Below are positions 52,694 to 61,555 of a DNA stretch of 64,000 bases, piece after piece. A program made the translations under genes and the position numbers. The notes under the pieces are model-generated. The model was not told where the DNA came from. It did not search any database and saw only the letters and a program-made list of their open reading frames with translations. Position 1 is the stretch's first letter; each line of letters begins with the position of its first letter. This DNA comes from Actinoplanes italicus (GTDB taxonomy: Bacteria > Actinomycetota > Actinomycetes > Mycobacteriales > Micromonosporaceae): the NCBI RefSeq assembly GCF_003001815.1, contig NZ_PVMZ01000027.1:62001-126000 (forward strand). Reading direction: 5' to 3'.

Positions 52694-53593
52694 ATGGTCA
52701 ACCGTGGATCAGCCACTCGCTTCCGCGCCGAACGGACCGGCGAAGACCCGGTTACGGCACGGCAAGGCGTCCACCGGCATGGACTCGGCCTCGACGAGTG
52801 CACGCCCGCCCAACACAGCCTCCGTACGCTGCTCGGACAGCATCTGTTCAACGGCGGCGACAAGAGTGCGCTGCCGTACCGGTCGATGGTGCACGTCCTC
52901 ACCAGCTACACGCTGCTGATGTCGCCGCGGTACGACAGACTGGTCGTCATCACCGACGCAGCGCCCAACGTGGTCGGCTACCTGGTCCCCAACGGGCAGG
53001 CCAGACGCCCCGGTCCTTCGTCCTTCATCCCGGGGCTGCGACTGGAACAGGTCACCGGCGCCCACCACGCCGACGGGCCGGATTACCACCTGATCCATCT
53101 GCCGACCGGCGCTCGCATGATCGTCACCGAGCAGACGCGCACCCACTTCGAGAACAGACCGTCCCACGGCTCTCGCTGTCCTTTCGGCTACGAGTGGTGG
53201 ACCAGCGACGTGCCGGTCACCGCTGAGGAACACGACCAGGTGATGGACCTCGTCCCACCACCGGCCGGCGTCGCCGCGATCGTCAACGCGCTCGTGGTAC
53301 GCATGCGTGCCCGCGACCCGCACCATCGGTGGGCGATGGGCAACTGGTGGAATGATCCGCTGCAACGCCCGGGGCGTCCGTGCGATTTCCACGAGTCGAG
53401 CCGGCGTCTGATGCCCGGCGGGCGCCACTGGCTGCTGGAATGGTGCGGCTATCCGTACGCCTCCGATGTCGCGGCGATGCTCTGCGAACCGCGCTTCGGC
53501 CTGCCCGGCGCGGAAGTCACTCCGGGATCCGGCCACTTCACGATCACTCTCGGCGGCGATGCCCTTCGGGTCCGGAACCGGCACATGGAGTGA
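52694..53593 (+). CDS. Hypothetical protein of 299 residues
   Basis: A soluble protein without signal peptide or transmembrane helix. The first 30 to 40 residues are doubtful (Arg-rich, no family character), and the real start may be later. The rest is well-behaved coding sequence with many Trp and His (WAMGNWWNDPLQRPGRPCDF, LLEWCGYPYASDVAAML). I do not recognise a family. It converges on the AraC gene with 7 bp between stops. Confidence 0.6.
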   Translation: MVNRGSATRFRAERTGEDPVTARQGVHRHGLGLDECTPAQHSLRTLLGQHLFNGGDKSALPYRSMVHVLTSYTLLMSPRYDRLVVITDAAPNVVGYLVPNGQARRPGPSSFIPGLRLEQVTGAHHADGPDYHLIHLPTGARMIVTEQTRTHFENRPSHGSRCPFGYEWWTSDVPVTAEEHDQVMDLVPPPAGVAAIVNALVVRMRARDPHHRWAMGNWWNDPLQRPGRPCDFHESSRRLMPGGRHWLLEWCGYPYASDVAAMLCEPRFGLPGAEVTPGSGHFTITLGGDALRVRNRHME

Positions 53594-53600
53594 TCCGTAC

Positions 53601-54536
53601 TCAGGGTGACCGGCGGTAGGTGCCGGGCGGGGTGCCGACCTCGCGGTGGAAAGCGGTGCTGAACGCGAACTCGTCGGCATAGCCGACACGAGTGGCGATG
53701 TCGGCGAGTGTCACCGATGGCTGGTCGCGGAGCAGGTCGCCGGCCAGGGCCATCCGCCAGGCGGTCAGGTGGGCGATCGGTGTCTCGCCGACGAGTTCAC
53801 GGAAACGGGCGGCGAACGTCGTGCGGCCCAGGCCGGCGGTCCGGGCCAGGCCGGCCAGGGTCCAGGGGCGTTCCGGTGCGGTGTACATGGCGTCGAGCGC
53901 GCGGGCGATGTTCTCGTCGGCGAGAGCGGCCCGCCACGAGCCGGGCGTGGCGGGCCGTTCCAGCTCGGTACGGATGCCCTGTACCAGCAGCAGTTCGGTG
54001 AGCCGGGCGACGACGAGATCGGCGCCGGGCCGGGCGGTACGGACCTCGTGGCGCAGCAGGTCGAGCAGCGCGTCCAGGCCCGGCACCCCACCGGCCAGGT
54101 GCACCACCGGAGGCAGAGCCCGCATGAGCGACGCCCGGCCCGCTCCCGCGACGTCGAGGTCGGCGCAGAGCAGGACGGTCCGCGGGCCGGGGCCACCGTA
54201 GCGGCGGCGCACCGACAGCGTGTCCGGCCGCGGCCGGGCGGGTTCGTCGGTGACCGGCGCGCCCGGCTGGTGGCGCAGTTCGTACGGCACCCCGTGCGCG
54301 AGAATGACCAGATCGCCCGGCCGTACGGCGATCTCGTCCCCGCCACAGGTCAGCCAGCCTTCACCGGCCAGCACGTGATGCAGTGACACGGTGTCGTGCG
54401 CGGCGACGCGGACACCCCACGGCGCGCCGAGTTCGATGCGCCCGAGATGCCCCGTGGTGATCCGGATGTGCCGCAGGACGGCGGTGAGCACATCGGGGGC
54501 CGGACGATCGCGCATGGCATCCGCACTCTGCCACAT
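53601..54536 (-). CDS. AraC-family transcriptional regulator
   Basis: A 311-aa regulator. The N-terminal cupin sensor (AAHDTVSLHHVLAGEGWLTCGGDEIAVRPGD) is of the type in AraC_binding_2/cupin_6 proteins. The C-terminal double helix-turn-helix comprises WTLAGLARTAGLGRTTFAARFRELVGETP and VTLADIATRVGYADEFAFSTAFHREVGTPPGTYRR. It is divergent from the epimerase gene 66 bp away, the usual setting for an activator of its neighbour. ATG 54515 is an alternative start. Confidence 0.92.
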   Translation of the reverse strand: MWQSADAMRDRPAPDVLTAVLRHIRITTGHLGRIELGAPWGVRVAAHDTVSLHHVLAGEGWLTCGGDEIAVRPGDLVILAHGVPYELRHQPGAPVTDEPARPRPDTLSVRRRYGGPGPRTVLLCADLDVAGAGRASLMRALPPVVHLAGGVPGLDALLDLLRHEVRTARPGADLVVARLTELLLVQGIRTELERPATPGSWRAALADENIARALDAMYTAPERPWTLAGLARTAGLGRTTFAARFRELVGETPIAHLTAWRMALAGDLLRDQPSVTLADIATRVGYADEFAFSTAFHREVGTPPGTYRRSP

Positions 54537-54602
54537 ACCCGCGCGGCCGGCCGCTGCCTAGCGTCGGAGGCGACCCCATTCACACGCACCGAGGGAGACA
54601 GT

Positions 54603-55481
54603 GTGGACGTTTTCGTGACCGGAGCCAGCGGATACATCGGTTCGGCCGTGGCCCGTACGTTGCTCGCGCACGGGCATCGAGTTCGTGGCCTGGCCCGCAG
54701 TGACGCCGCCGCGGCCCGCGTCCGGGCCGTGGGGGCGATCCCGGTGCGCGGTGGCCTGACCGACCTGCCGGTGCTCGCCGCCGCGGCGGCCGCGGGTGAC
54801 GCGGTCGTTCACACCGCCGCCGACACCGGCGAGGACCGGCCGCGGATCGACGCGGCGGCGGTGACCGCGATGCTCGGCGCCATGGACGGCGGCGCGTTTC
54901 TCACCACGACCGGTGCTCCGCGGGCACGATCCTCGCGGCTGCCGGTCGCCGAGGACGACACCGCGCAGCCGGTCGGGCCGCTCGCCTGGCTGGCCGCCGC
55001 CGAGCAGCGGGTGCTGACGGCCGGGCGGGTGCGGGGCGCGGTGGTGCGCCCGCCGATCGTGTACGGCGCGGGCGGCGGACCGGTCGCCGGCCTGGTGCGG
55101 CAGGCCCGCGCCGACGGGATCGCCCGGTACATCGACGCGGGCGAGAACCGCTGGTCCACCGTCCATGTCAGTGATCTCGCTTCGGCGTACACGCTGATCC
55201 TGGAAAAGAAAGCGACCGGTGCGTTCCATGCCGCCGAGGCGGTGCCGGTCACCATGGCCGATCTTTTCGAGGCGATCGGGTACGCCGCCGCAGTACCCGT
55301 GAAGTCGTGGACGCTGGCCGAGGCGCTGGCCACGCACGGCCCGCTCGCCGGGTACCTGGCCGGCGACGCCGCACTGGACGCCGGCCGGCTGCGCGCCCTG
55401 GGCTGGACACCCGCGACCGGCGACGCCCTGGGCGGGATCGGCGGCGCGCTGCGCGATCCGGCCCAGGGTTACACCGTGTGA
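54603..55481 (+). CDS. NAD-dependent epimerase/dehydratase (atypical SDR)
   Basis: A 292-aa SDR enzyme from GTG 54603 with GAGGGAG upstream. The nucleotide motif GASGYIGSAVARTLL opens the protein; AVVRPPIVYGAGGG and VHVSDLASAYTLILEK are extended-SDR signatures. The usual YxxxK is not evident, so it is an atypical SDR, perhaps a reductase. A TAGCGT -10 lies at 54559-54564. Regulation by the divergent AraC protein is likely. Confidence 0.85.
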   Translation: MDVFVTGASGYIGSAVARTLLAHGHRVRGLARSDAAAARVRAVGAIPVRGGLTDLPVLAAAAAAGDAVVHTAADTGEDRPRIDAAAVTAMLGAMDGGAFLTTTGAPRARSSRLPVAEDDTAQPVGPLAWLAAAEQRVLTAGRVRGAVVRPPIVYGAGGGPVAGLVRQARADGIARYIDAGENRWSTVHVSDLASAYTLILEKKATGAFHAAEAVPVTMADLFEAIGYAAAVPVKSWTLAEALATHGPLAGYLAGDAALDAGRLRALGWTPATGDALGGIGGALRDPAQGYTV

Positions 55482-55501
55482 CGCCTGCCGGGTGACCGGG
55501 T

Positions 55502-57073
55502 TCAGCCGCCGAGGACGACCAGTTCGGTGCGGCCGCTGGCGGTGCCGGTCTTCTGCACCATCATCAGATCGGGGCGGCGGTCGCCGTTCCACTCGGTGAT
55601 CAGCATGTCGAGGTGGCCGGAGACGCCGGGTGCCGTGTCGGTGCGGGCCTGCTGGCGCTGCAGGTTCGCGGCGCCGTCAAGGATCCGCAGCTGGGTCTTG
55701 CCCGTGGCGGTGAGCGACTTCTGGATCACCACGAGGTCGACCCGGCGGTCATCGTTGTAGTCGGTGACCGCCACCCGATGCGCGGTGTTCCCGGGCTCCG
55801 CGGTGACGATGACCGGCGCCAGCAGCCGCTGGAAGTTCGACGCCCCGTCGAGGACCTGAACCTCCATCTTGCCGCTCGCGGTGCCGGACGTCTGGGTGAC
55901 CACCAGGTCGGGGCGGGCGTCGCCGTTCCAGTCGGCGACGGCGAAATGGTGCCGGTCGTCGGTGGCGGCGAGTGCCGTACCGATCTCCGCCAGCGCCTGC
56001 CGGAAGGACGACGCCCCGTCGAGGACGACCACCTCGGTGGCGGAGCCGGCGGAGCCGGACTTGCGGACGACGAGCAGGTCGGGCCGGTTGTCGCCGTTCC
56101 AGTCGGTGACCGCGTACGTCTGCGGGTTCTCGGTCGCGGCGATGGCGGTGCTCGTGGTCAGCAGCAGGCCGGCGAAGTTCGAAGCGCCGTCCATGATGCG
56201 GACCTCGGCGCGGCCGGTGGGCGAGCCGGAGCCGCGCACCAGCATCAGGTCGGGGTGCTTGTCGGCGTTCCAGTCGGCCAGCAGCAGGTCGTTGCGGCCG
56301 GCGAGGTCACCCAGTTCGGTGCCCGCCGTGATCAGGGCCTTCTGGTAAGGACCGGACGGCGTTGCCGGCGTCGCCGGTGTCGCGGAGCCGGCTGCGGGGA
56401 TCGGCGCGGGAGCCGAGCGGCCCCACAGCTGCGCGACGATGAGGTCCGCGTCGTGTACCTCGGGCGAGTACGCCCCGGGGTAGGCCGAGCGCTGCACCCG
56501 CTGACAGATCGCGCCGATGTCGCCGGTCATCCAGCCGTCGCCGGGGTGGTTGCGCAGCATCGAGCTCAGGAACGCGTTGGTCGCGTACTCCACGTTCGTG
56601 AGCTGGGCGGGCCGGCCCCAGCCTTGCGAGGGCCGCTGCTGGAACAGGCCGAGGCTGTCGTGGTCGTGGGCGACGGCGTGGTTGTTCAGCGTGCTCTCGG
56701 CGATCGCGGTCGTCACGGCGATGACCGCGGCTCGCGGGCCCAGGCCACGTGCCTGGACGGTGCCGACGATCACGCGGGCGCAGGCGATGCTGCGGCCGCT
56801 GACGGCCGAGCCGAGCCGGGGTCCGTTCATTGCCGGGCGCAGCCGGTCGGCGATCGCCTTGTCGGCCGCGGTCACCGCGCCGTTGCCGCACGGGGCCACC
56901 GGCGCGGCCGCCGCCCGGGCCGTGAACACCGGCGGTGCGGCCTGTGCCGCGGCAGCCGGATACAGCACCGCCGCCGCGATCGTCGCCAGGGACAAAACCC
57001 GCGGTCCGGTGCCACGCGTGATCGACGCGATCGCCCGACGCCGCTGCCGTGCTCGTGCCTGTTTCGATGCCAT
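55502..57073 (-). CDS. Secreted FG-GAP/VCBS-repeat protein with a lysozyme-like N-terminal domain
   Basis: A 523-aa exported protein. After a twin-Arg-containing N-terminus and a signal segment (about 22-48) comes a domain with AIAESTLNNHAVAHDHDSLGLFQQRPSQGWG, similar to the catalytic helix region of transglycosylase-like proteins (Glu in AES). The C-terminal part (about 245-523) is five FG-GAP/VCBS-type repeats with calcium-loop motifs such as DWNGDNRPDLLVV and DYNDDRRVDLVVI. The combination suggests a cell-wall or surface-binding enzyme. Confidence 0.82.
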   Translation of the reverse strand: MASKQARARQRRRAIASITRGTGPRVLSLATIAAAVLYPAAAAQAAPPVFTARAAAAPVAPCGNGAVTAADKAIADRLRPAMNGPRLGSAVSGRSIACARVIVGTVQARGLGPRAAVIAVTTAIAESTLNNHAVAHDHDSLGLFQQRPSQGWGRPAQLTNVEYATNAFLSSMLRNHPGDGWMTGDIGAICQRVQRSAYPGAYSPEVHDADLIVAQLWGRSAPAPIPAAGSATPATPATPSGPYQKALITAGTELGDLAGRNDLLLADWNADKHPDLMLVRGSGSPTGRAEVRIMDGASNFAGLLLTTSTAIAATENPQTYAVTDWNGDNRPDLLVVRKSGSAGSATEVVVLDGASSFRQALAEIGTALAATDDRHHFAVADWNGDARPDLVVTQTSGTASGKMEVQVLDGASNFQRLLAPVIVTAEPGNTAHRVAVTDYNDDRRVDLVVIQKSLTATGKTQLRILDGAANLQRQQARTDTAPGVSGHLDMLITEWNGDRRPDLMMVQKTGTASGRTELVVLGG

Positions 57074-57234
57074 GTATTACCGGCCCCCCGCCGCCCCACT
57101 CCGTGCCGCACCAATCTGTCACAGAATGGCACTCACCCGAAAGGGGTAACCACCCGCCGGGTGTCCTGTTCGGAGGGGTCAGCTGCCGTCGCGGCACTCG
57201 CGCGGCGGTCTGCCGGTGTGCCGCGAACCGCCGA

Positions 57235-57274
57235 GGGACGCGGGCTGATCTACTACCTGATCGGCCCGCGTCCC
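57235..57274 (-). terminator. Long hairpin after the chemoreceptor gene
   Basis: GGGACGCGGGC (57235-57245) pairs with GCCCGCGTCCC (57264-57274), extended inward by a wobble and GATC/GATC to a 16-bp stem with an 8-nt loop. It starts ten bases after the stop of the minus-strand chemoreceptor gene and is its likely terminator; no T-run follows. Confidence 0.6.
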
Positions 57275-57283
57275 GGCGAGACG

Positions 57284-58915
57284 TCATACGCGATAGACGG
57301 CGATCGTCTGGCGCAGCTCGGATGCCATCCGGGCCAGTTCCTGCGCGGTCGACTGGGTCTCGGTCGCGCCGGCGGCGGTGGCGCCCGCCGACTGGGCGAC
57401 CCCGACGATGTTCCCGGCGATGTCACCGGCGCTGGTCGATGCCTCGGTGACGCTACGGGCCATCTCGTTGGTGGTGGCCGTCTGCTCCTCCACAGCGGCG
57501 GCGATGGTGGCGGCGTAGTCGTTGATCCGCGCGGTCACCTCGGCGATCTCACCGATCGCCGAGACCGCCTGGTCGGTGTCGGCCTGGATCGCGCCGATGC
57601 GGCGGGTGATGTCGTCGGTGGCGCGGGCGGTCTCCTGGGCGAGGTCCTTGACCTCGGAGGCGACCACGGCGAAGCCCTTGCCCATCTCACCGGCGCGGGC
57701 CGCCTCGATGGTGGCGTTCAGGGCCAGCAGGTTGGTCTGCTCGGCGATCGCGGTGATCGTCTGGACCACACTGGTGATCTCGGTGGAGGACCGGCCGAGG
57801 TTCGCGACGATCCCGTTGGTCCGCTCGGCGTTCTGCGCGGCCTGCGCGGACACGGAGGCGGCCTGGGTGGCGCTGGTCGAGATCTCGCGGATCGCGACGC
57901 CCATCTGGTCGGCGCCGGCCGCGACGGTCTCGACGTTGCGCGACACCTGCCCGGCGGCGTCGGAGACGGTTCCGGCCTGCGCGGAGGTCTCCTCGGCGGC
58001 CTGTGACAGCTGCACCGACACCGCCGACAGCTCCTCGGAGGCCGCCGCCACGTGGTGGGCGTTCTCGGCGACCTGGCGCACCATGTCGCCGACCGCCGTC
58101 GTGGAGGTGTCCAGTGCCTGCGCGAGAAGGCCGACCTCGTCCTTGCCGGTCAGGCCGGTGCGGGCGGTCAGGTCGCCGTCGCGGATGGACATCAGCACCT
58201 TCACGCAGCGCGCCAGCGGCTTGGTGATCAGCCGGGCGATGCCCATGGCCGCGGCCACGCCCACCAGCAACCCCGCGACGATCAAGGAGATGACCAGCGT
58301 ACGGCCGGTGGTGTAGGCGGCCTGGGCCGCGGCCTTCTGCTCGTTCGCCTTGACGAGGGTCTGCGCCGAGAGGGTGTCCATGGCGTCACGGGCCCGCGAC
58401 ACCAGCGGGTTGATCTGTGCCTTGCGGATAGCCGTGACCTCGGCGGACTTGCCGGCGCGGCTCAGTGGCAGCAGCTTGTCGTTGAGCACCGACACGTACT
58501 CGGCCCAGATGGTGTCGAACTCGGCGAGGGCCGCCAGGCGGATGGGTCCGAGCGCGAAGCCCTTGTACCGGGCCTCGGCGTCGGCGAGTTCCTCGAGGTC
58601 GACGGCGAGGGACTTCTCCGCCTCGGCTTTGACCTGTGCCTCGCCGGAGGAGAAGTGGTTGAGCGAGTCGATGCGTACCCGGTTGAAGGCGTTACGCATC
58701 TCAGCGATCGTGCTGAGCTGCAGACTGCCGTTGTACACGGCGTCGGTGCTGCGGTTGATCTCCGCCATCTCCATCACCGCGTACGACGACACGCCGGTGC
58801 CGATCGTGGCGACCACCAGGACCGCGGACAGGATCTTGGTGCTGACCCGCAGATCGGCCACCCGTCCCAGCATTCCGTGCCGTCGTTCCGGTGCCTGCAG
58901 TGGCGTCGACCCCAT
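57284..58915 (-). CDS. Methyl-accepting chemotaxis protein
   Basis: A 543-aa chemoreceptor from ATG 58915. The N-terminal helix (about 28-48), a helical extracellular four-helix-bundle sensor (about 50-200), a second helix (about 205-228), HAMP and a long coiled-coil signalling domain are visible. The hairpin tip EQTNLLALNATIEAARAGEMGKGFAVVASEVKDLAQ is the family signature that contacts CheA and CheW. It has no chemotaxis genes next to it here. Confidence 0.94.
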   Translation of the reverse strand: MGSTPLQAPERRHGMLGRVADLRVSTKILSAVLVVATIGTGVSSYAVMEMAEINRSTDAVYNGSLQLSTIAEMRNAFNRVRIDSLNHFSSGEAQVKAEAEKSLAVDLEELADAEARYKGFALGPIRLAALAEFDTIWAEYVSVLNDKLLPLSRAGKSAEVTAIRKAQINPLVSRARDAMDTLSAQTLVKANEQKAAAQAAYTTGRTLVISLIVAGLLVGVAAAMGIARLITKPLARCVKVLMSIRDGDLTARTGLTGKDEVGLLAQALDTSTTAVGDMVRQVAENAHHVAAASEELSAVSVQLSQAAEETSAQAGTVSDAAGQVSRNVETVAAGADQMGVAIREISTSATQAASVSAQAAQNAERTNGIVANLGRSSTEITSVVQTITAIAEQTNLLALNATIEAARAGEMGKGFAVVASEVKDLAQETARATDDITRRIGAIQADTDQAVSAIGEIAEVTARINDYAATIAAAVEEQTATTNEMARSVTEASTSAGDIAGNIVGVAQSAGATAAGATETQSTAQELARMASELRQTIAVYRV

Positions 58916-58935
58916 TCAACTCTCCCCCGATGAAG

Positions 58936-58959
58936 GCGGCCCGGTGTGATCCGGGCCGC
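58936..58959 (-). promoter_or_regulatory. Leader hairpin of the chemoreceptor mRNA
   Basis: GCGGCCCGG (58936-58944) and CCGGGCCGC (58951-58959) form a perfect 9-bp stem with a 6-nt loop, about 20 nt before the ATG and next to the GGGGGAGAG ribosome site. It could act as attenuator or affect translation; no known riboswitch class was recognised. Confidence 0.45.
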
Positions 58960-59039
58960 GTCACAGGGCCACTTCGAGCGGGAGCCGTAGGAATTGAGCG
59001 CGTGGACGACCGGCTCCGAAGTTGCAACCGCGCCGTACC

Positions 59040-59076
59040 GGCTGAGCAGCGGGCGGTGCATACCTGCTGCTCAGCC
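59040..59076 (-). terminator. Hairpin after the GH6 cellulase gene
   Basis: GGCTGAGCAGC (59040-59050) and GCTGCTCAGCC (59066-59076) form a perfect 11-bp stem with a 15-nt loop, 40 nt after the stop of the GH6 gene. No T-run is present. Confidence 0.6.
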
Positions 59077-59115
59077 GTCCCAGGTTTCACTCCCGCCGGC
59101 ACCGGCGGCGGCCGG

Positions 59116-60081
59116 TCAGTATCCGAAGATCATCCGGTAGGCGACCTCGGGCAGGAACTGCCCGGCGCTGGATCCGGCGCCGACGCCGCAGTTGCCGTCG
59201 GACTCGCCGGGCGTCTTGAGCCACAGCAGCATCTCCGCGCCGCCGCCCAGCTGGGTCGGGGTGCCGATCCGGCGGCCGGCCGGGTTGCACCACTGACCGT
59301 TGGAGCCGTTGCCGTTGCGGCTGGTGTCGATCACGAACGGCTTGCTGTATCCGAAGCGCCGCAGTTCGCCGGCGACCCGGTTGCCGTAGTTGCTGTTGTC
59401 GCCCGTCGGGAAGTAGTTCGACACGTTGAGCGCGAAGCCGCGGGCGCCGGCGGCTCCGGCCAGGTTGAGCCGCTGCGCCATCGTCGCGGCGTCCACCCAT
59501 CCCGGGTTGCCCGCGTCGAGGTAGGCCCAGGTGTTCGGCGCCTTGGTCCGGAACTGGTTGATCGCGCGGGAGAGCATCCCCACCCGGTCGTTGATCTGCC
59601 CCTGGTTCATGCAGTTGAAGTCGCCCAGCGAGTCCGGTTCCAGGACCACGACGGCGGGGCGGTTGCCGATGGCGGCGGCGAAGGAGGAGATCCAGGAGTC
59701 GTACGCGGCGACGCTGCCCGCGCCTCCGCCGGAGTGTCCGCCGCACGCGTCGCGGCCGGGAAGGTTGTACGCCACCAGCAGCGGAAGCTTGTCGACGGCG
59801 TCAGCAGCCCCGACGTACCGCCCGACCGCGCCGCCGATGTCGCCGCTCCAGCTGCCGAACCAGCTGGCCATCGGCTTCTGAGCGATCGAGGTGCGGATCG
59901 CGGCGGCCCGTCCGTCGCCGGGGTTGGCGGCGGCCCACGTGGCCGGGCTGGAGCTGGGATTGACGTAGAAGCCACTGGTCTGGCTCAGCGGGTCGGCGTG
60001 GGCGGCCGGAGCGCCGAGAAGGACGGCGGGGATCACCAGGGCCAGGGTCGCGAGAATGCGGGTTCGGATCGGTCGTTTCAT
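59116..60081 (-). CDS. Secreted GH6 cellulase
   Basis: A 321-aa exported glycoside hydrolase family 6 enzyme from ATG 60081, with AGGAGAAACG upstream. The signal peptide MKRPIRTRILATLALVIPAVLLGAPAAHA precedes the catalytic domain with LLVAYNLPGRDACGGHS, VVVLEPDSLGD and TPGESDGNCG. The Asp in YNLPGRD and those around EPDS are the family's catalytic and charge-network residues. The length and open loops suggest an endoglucanase. There is no carbohydrate-binding module. A perfect CebR-type palindrome lies upstream. Confidence 0.93.
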   Translation of the reverse strand: MKRPIRTRILATLALVIPAVLLGAPAAHADPLSQTSGFYVNPSSSPATWAAANPGDGRAAAIRTSIAQKPMASWFGSWSGDIGGAVGRYVGAADAVDKLPLLVAYNLPGRDACGGHSGGGAGSVAAYDSWISSFAAAIGNRPAVVVLEPDSLGDFNCMNQGQINDRVGMLSRAINQFRTKAPNTWAYLDAGNPGWVDAATMAQRLNLAGAAGARGFALNVSNYFPTGDNSNYGNRVAGELRRFGYSKPFVIDTSRNGNGSNGQWCNPAGRRIGTPTQLGGGAEMLLWLKTPGESDGNCGVGAGSSAGQFLPEVAYRMIFGY

Positions 60082-60179
60082 CGACGTTTCTCCTGATGGG
60101 GGATGCGTCGGCCGCGTGTTCCACCGTCGCGGCGACGTGGGGCGGGTGGCTGGGGATGCCACGGAGAACGACCGCAAAC

Positions 60180-60193
60180 TGGAAGCGCTTCCA
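60180..60193. promoter_or_regulatory. CebR-type operator upstream of the GH6 gene
   Basis: TGGAAGCGCTTCCA is a perfect 14-bp palindrome close to the CebR consensus TGGGAGCGCTCCCA known from streptomycete cellulase genes. A TTGACA (-35-like, 60244-60249, minus strand) lies upstream of it, so the site would fall downstream of the cellulase transcription start. Confidence 0.75.
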
Positions 60194-60279
60194 GGAGAGG
60201 CGATTCGTAACTCTCGATCGATGCTCGATGTCAGGGCACTGATTGTCAAGAGGTCCGTCGATGCATGGCAAGCCTCGGC

Positions 60280-60293
60280 TGGGACCGCTTCCA
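60280..60293. promoter_or_regulatory. Second, imperfect CebR-type box
   Basis: TGGGACCGCTTCCA matches the first box at 12 of 14 positions. It lies just upstream of TATGAT (60316-60321), a good -10 box for the LacI-type gene, so it probably serves autoregulation. Confidence 0.5.
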
Positions 60294-60382
60294 GTGGTGG
60301 TCTTGAATCGACCGATATGATCAGCCGGCCGACCCGCGACGGGTCTGTCACCCCGCATCGGACAGGAAGGCCCGGCATCGAG

Positions 60383-61393
60383 ATGGCAGCGAACCCGCGG
60401 CGACAGCCCACCCTCGACGAGGTGGCCGAGCGAGCCGGCGTATCCCGTTCCGCGGCGTCCCGGGTGATCAACAATGCGCCGCACGTCAGTCGCGCCACCC
60501 GCGACGCGGTCGAGAAGGCCATCAGGGAGATGGGCTACCTTCCCAACCGTACGGCCCGCGCACTGGCCACCCAGCAGACCGGGATCGTCGCGCTCGCGAT
60601 CCCGCACGACGACCCCGAGTTGTTCGCCGACCCGTTCTTCGCCCAGGTGATCGTCGGGGTGTCCACGGCCCTCGAGGAGACCGACCTGCACCTGCTGCTG
60701 TGCCTGGCCAGTTCCGGCCGGGGCCGGTCCCGGCTGACGAACCTGCTGCGCACGCGCGGGGTGGACGGCATCATGCTCATCGCACTGCGGGAGAACGATC
60801 CGTTGCCCGACATCGTGGAGCAGGCCGGCCTGCCGGCCGTCTACGGCGGCCGGCCGGTGCATTTCGAGCCACGGTGGTACGTCGACTCGGACAACCTCGG
60901 TGGAGCACGACTCGCGACCGACCATCTCATCGGGCTCGGCCGGAGGCGTATCGCCAGCATCACCGGCCAACTGTCCACGGAGGTGGGCAGGGTCCGGTAC
61001 CGCGGCTACCAGGAAGCGATGATCATCGCGGGCCTCGCCCCGCACGGCACGGCGGAGGGCGACTTCACCGAGGCCGGCGGCGCCGCGGCGATGAGGGCGC
61101 TGCTCGAGGCGCACCCCGACCTGGACGCCGTGTTCGCCGCCAGCGACAACATGGCGGCCGGGGCCGTCCGAGCACTGGCCGAGGCCGGGCGGTCGGTGCC
61201 GGACGAGGTGGCCGTGGTGGGCTTCGACGATCTAGGCATAGCCGAACGAACCGACCCGGCGCTCACCACCGTGCACCAGTCGATCCAGTCCCTGGGGCAG
61301 GAGATGGCGCGGATGCTGGTCGCGGTGATCGCGGGACAGGAACCCGCGTCACTCATCCTGCCCACGCGGCTAGTCCAGCGCGGATCCGCATGA
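60383..61393 (+). CDS. LacI-family repressor, CebR-like
   Basis: A 336-aa regulator from ATG 60383. The N-terminal helix-turn-helix with hinge reads TLDEVAERAGVSRSAASRVINNAPHVSRATRDAV; the periplasmic-binding-like ligand domain follows (GIVALAIPHDDPELFADPFFAQV...AVVGFDDLGIAERTDPALTTV). It is divergent from the GH6 cellulase, and CebR-type palindromes lie between them and upstream of the CBM2 gene. It very likely represses these genes until cello-oligosaccharides bind. Confidence 0.92.
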   Translation: MAANPRRQPTLDEVAERAGVSRSAASRVINNAPHVSRATRDAVEKAIREMGYLPNRTARALATQQTGIVALAIPHDDPELFADPFFAQVIVGVSTALEETDLHLLLCLASSGRGRSRLTNLLRTRGVDGIMLIALRENDPLPDIVEQAGLPAVYGGRPVHFEPRWYVDSDNLGGARLATDHLIGLGRRRIASITGQLSTEVGRVRYRGYQEAMIIAGLAPHGTAEGDFTEAGGAAAMRALLEAHPDLDAVFAASDNMAAGAVRALAEAGRSVPDEVAVVGFDDLGIAERTDPALTTVHQSIQSLGQEMARMLVAVIAGQEPASLILPTRLVQRGSA

Positions 61394-61555
61394 GCGTCGA
61401 TTCATCGGCCCGAGCGCCGGCGCGCCCCCACAAGCGGTAAAGTTGCGTCGATTCGCATGTCGTTCTGAAGACCGGGGTACAGACCCGCCGCAGCTTCGAA
61501 GGCCTCGGCCTTCGCGGGTGGTGACGACGAGTGTGTGGGGAGGTGACTCGCTCGA

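Noticed and set aside
52720..52790. tRNA-like signal on the minus strand (ACCGG, 7-nt loop, CCGGT)
   Set aside because: The arm resembles a T-arm, but the loop does not have the TTCRA pattern and no acceptor or anticodon stem can be folded around it.
57074..57283. Possible c-di-AMP riboswitch before the secreted FG-GAP protein
   Set aside because: The hairpin here belongs to the end of the chemoreceptor gene, and the conserved segments of the ydaO class are not seen.
58916..59115. Possible c-di-GMP (GEMM) riboswitch before the chemoreceptor
   Set aside because: The leader lacks the conserved GCAAA and related core segments of that class.
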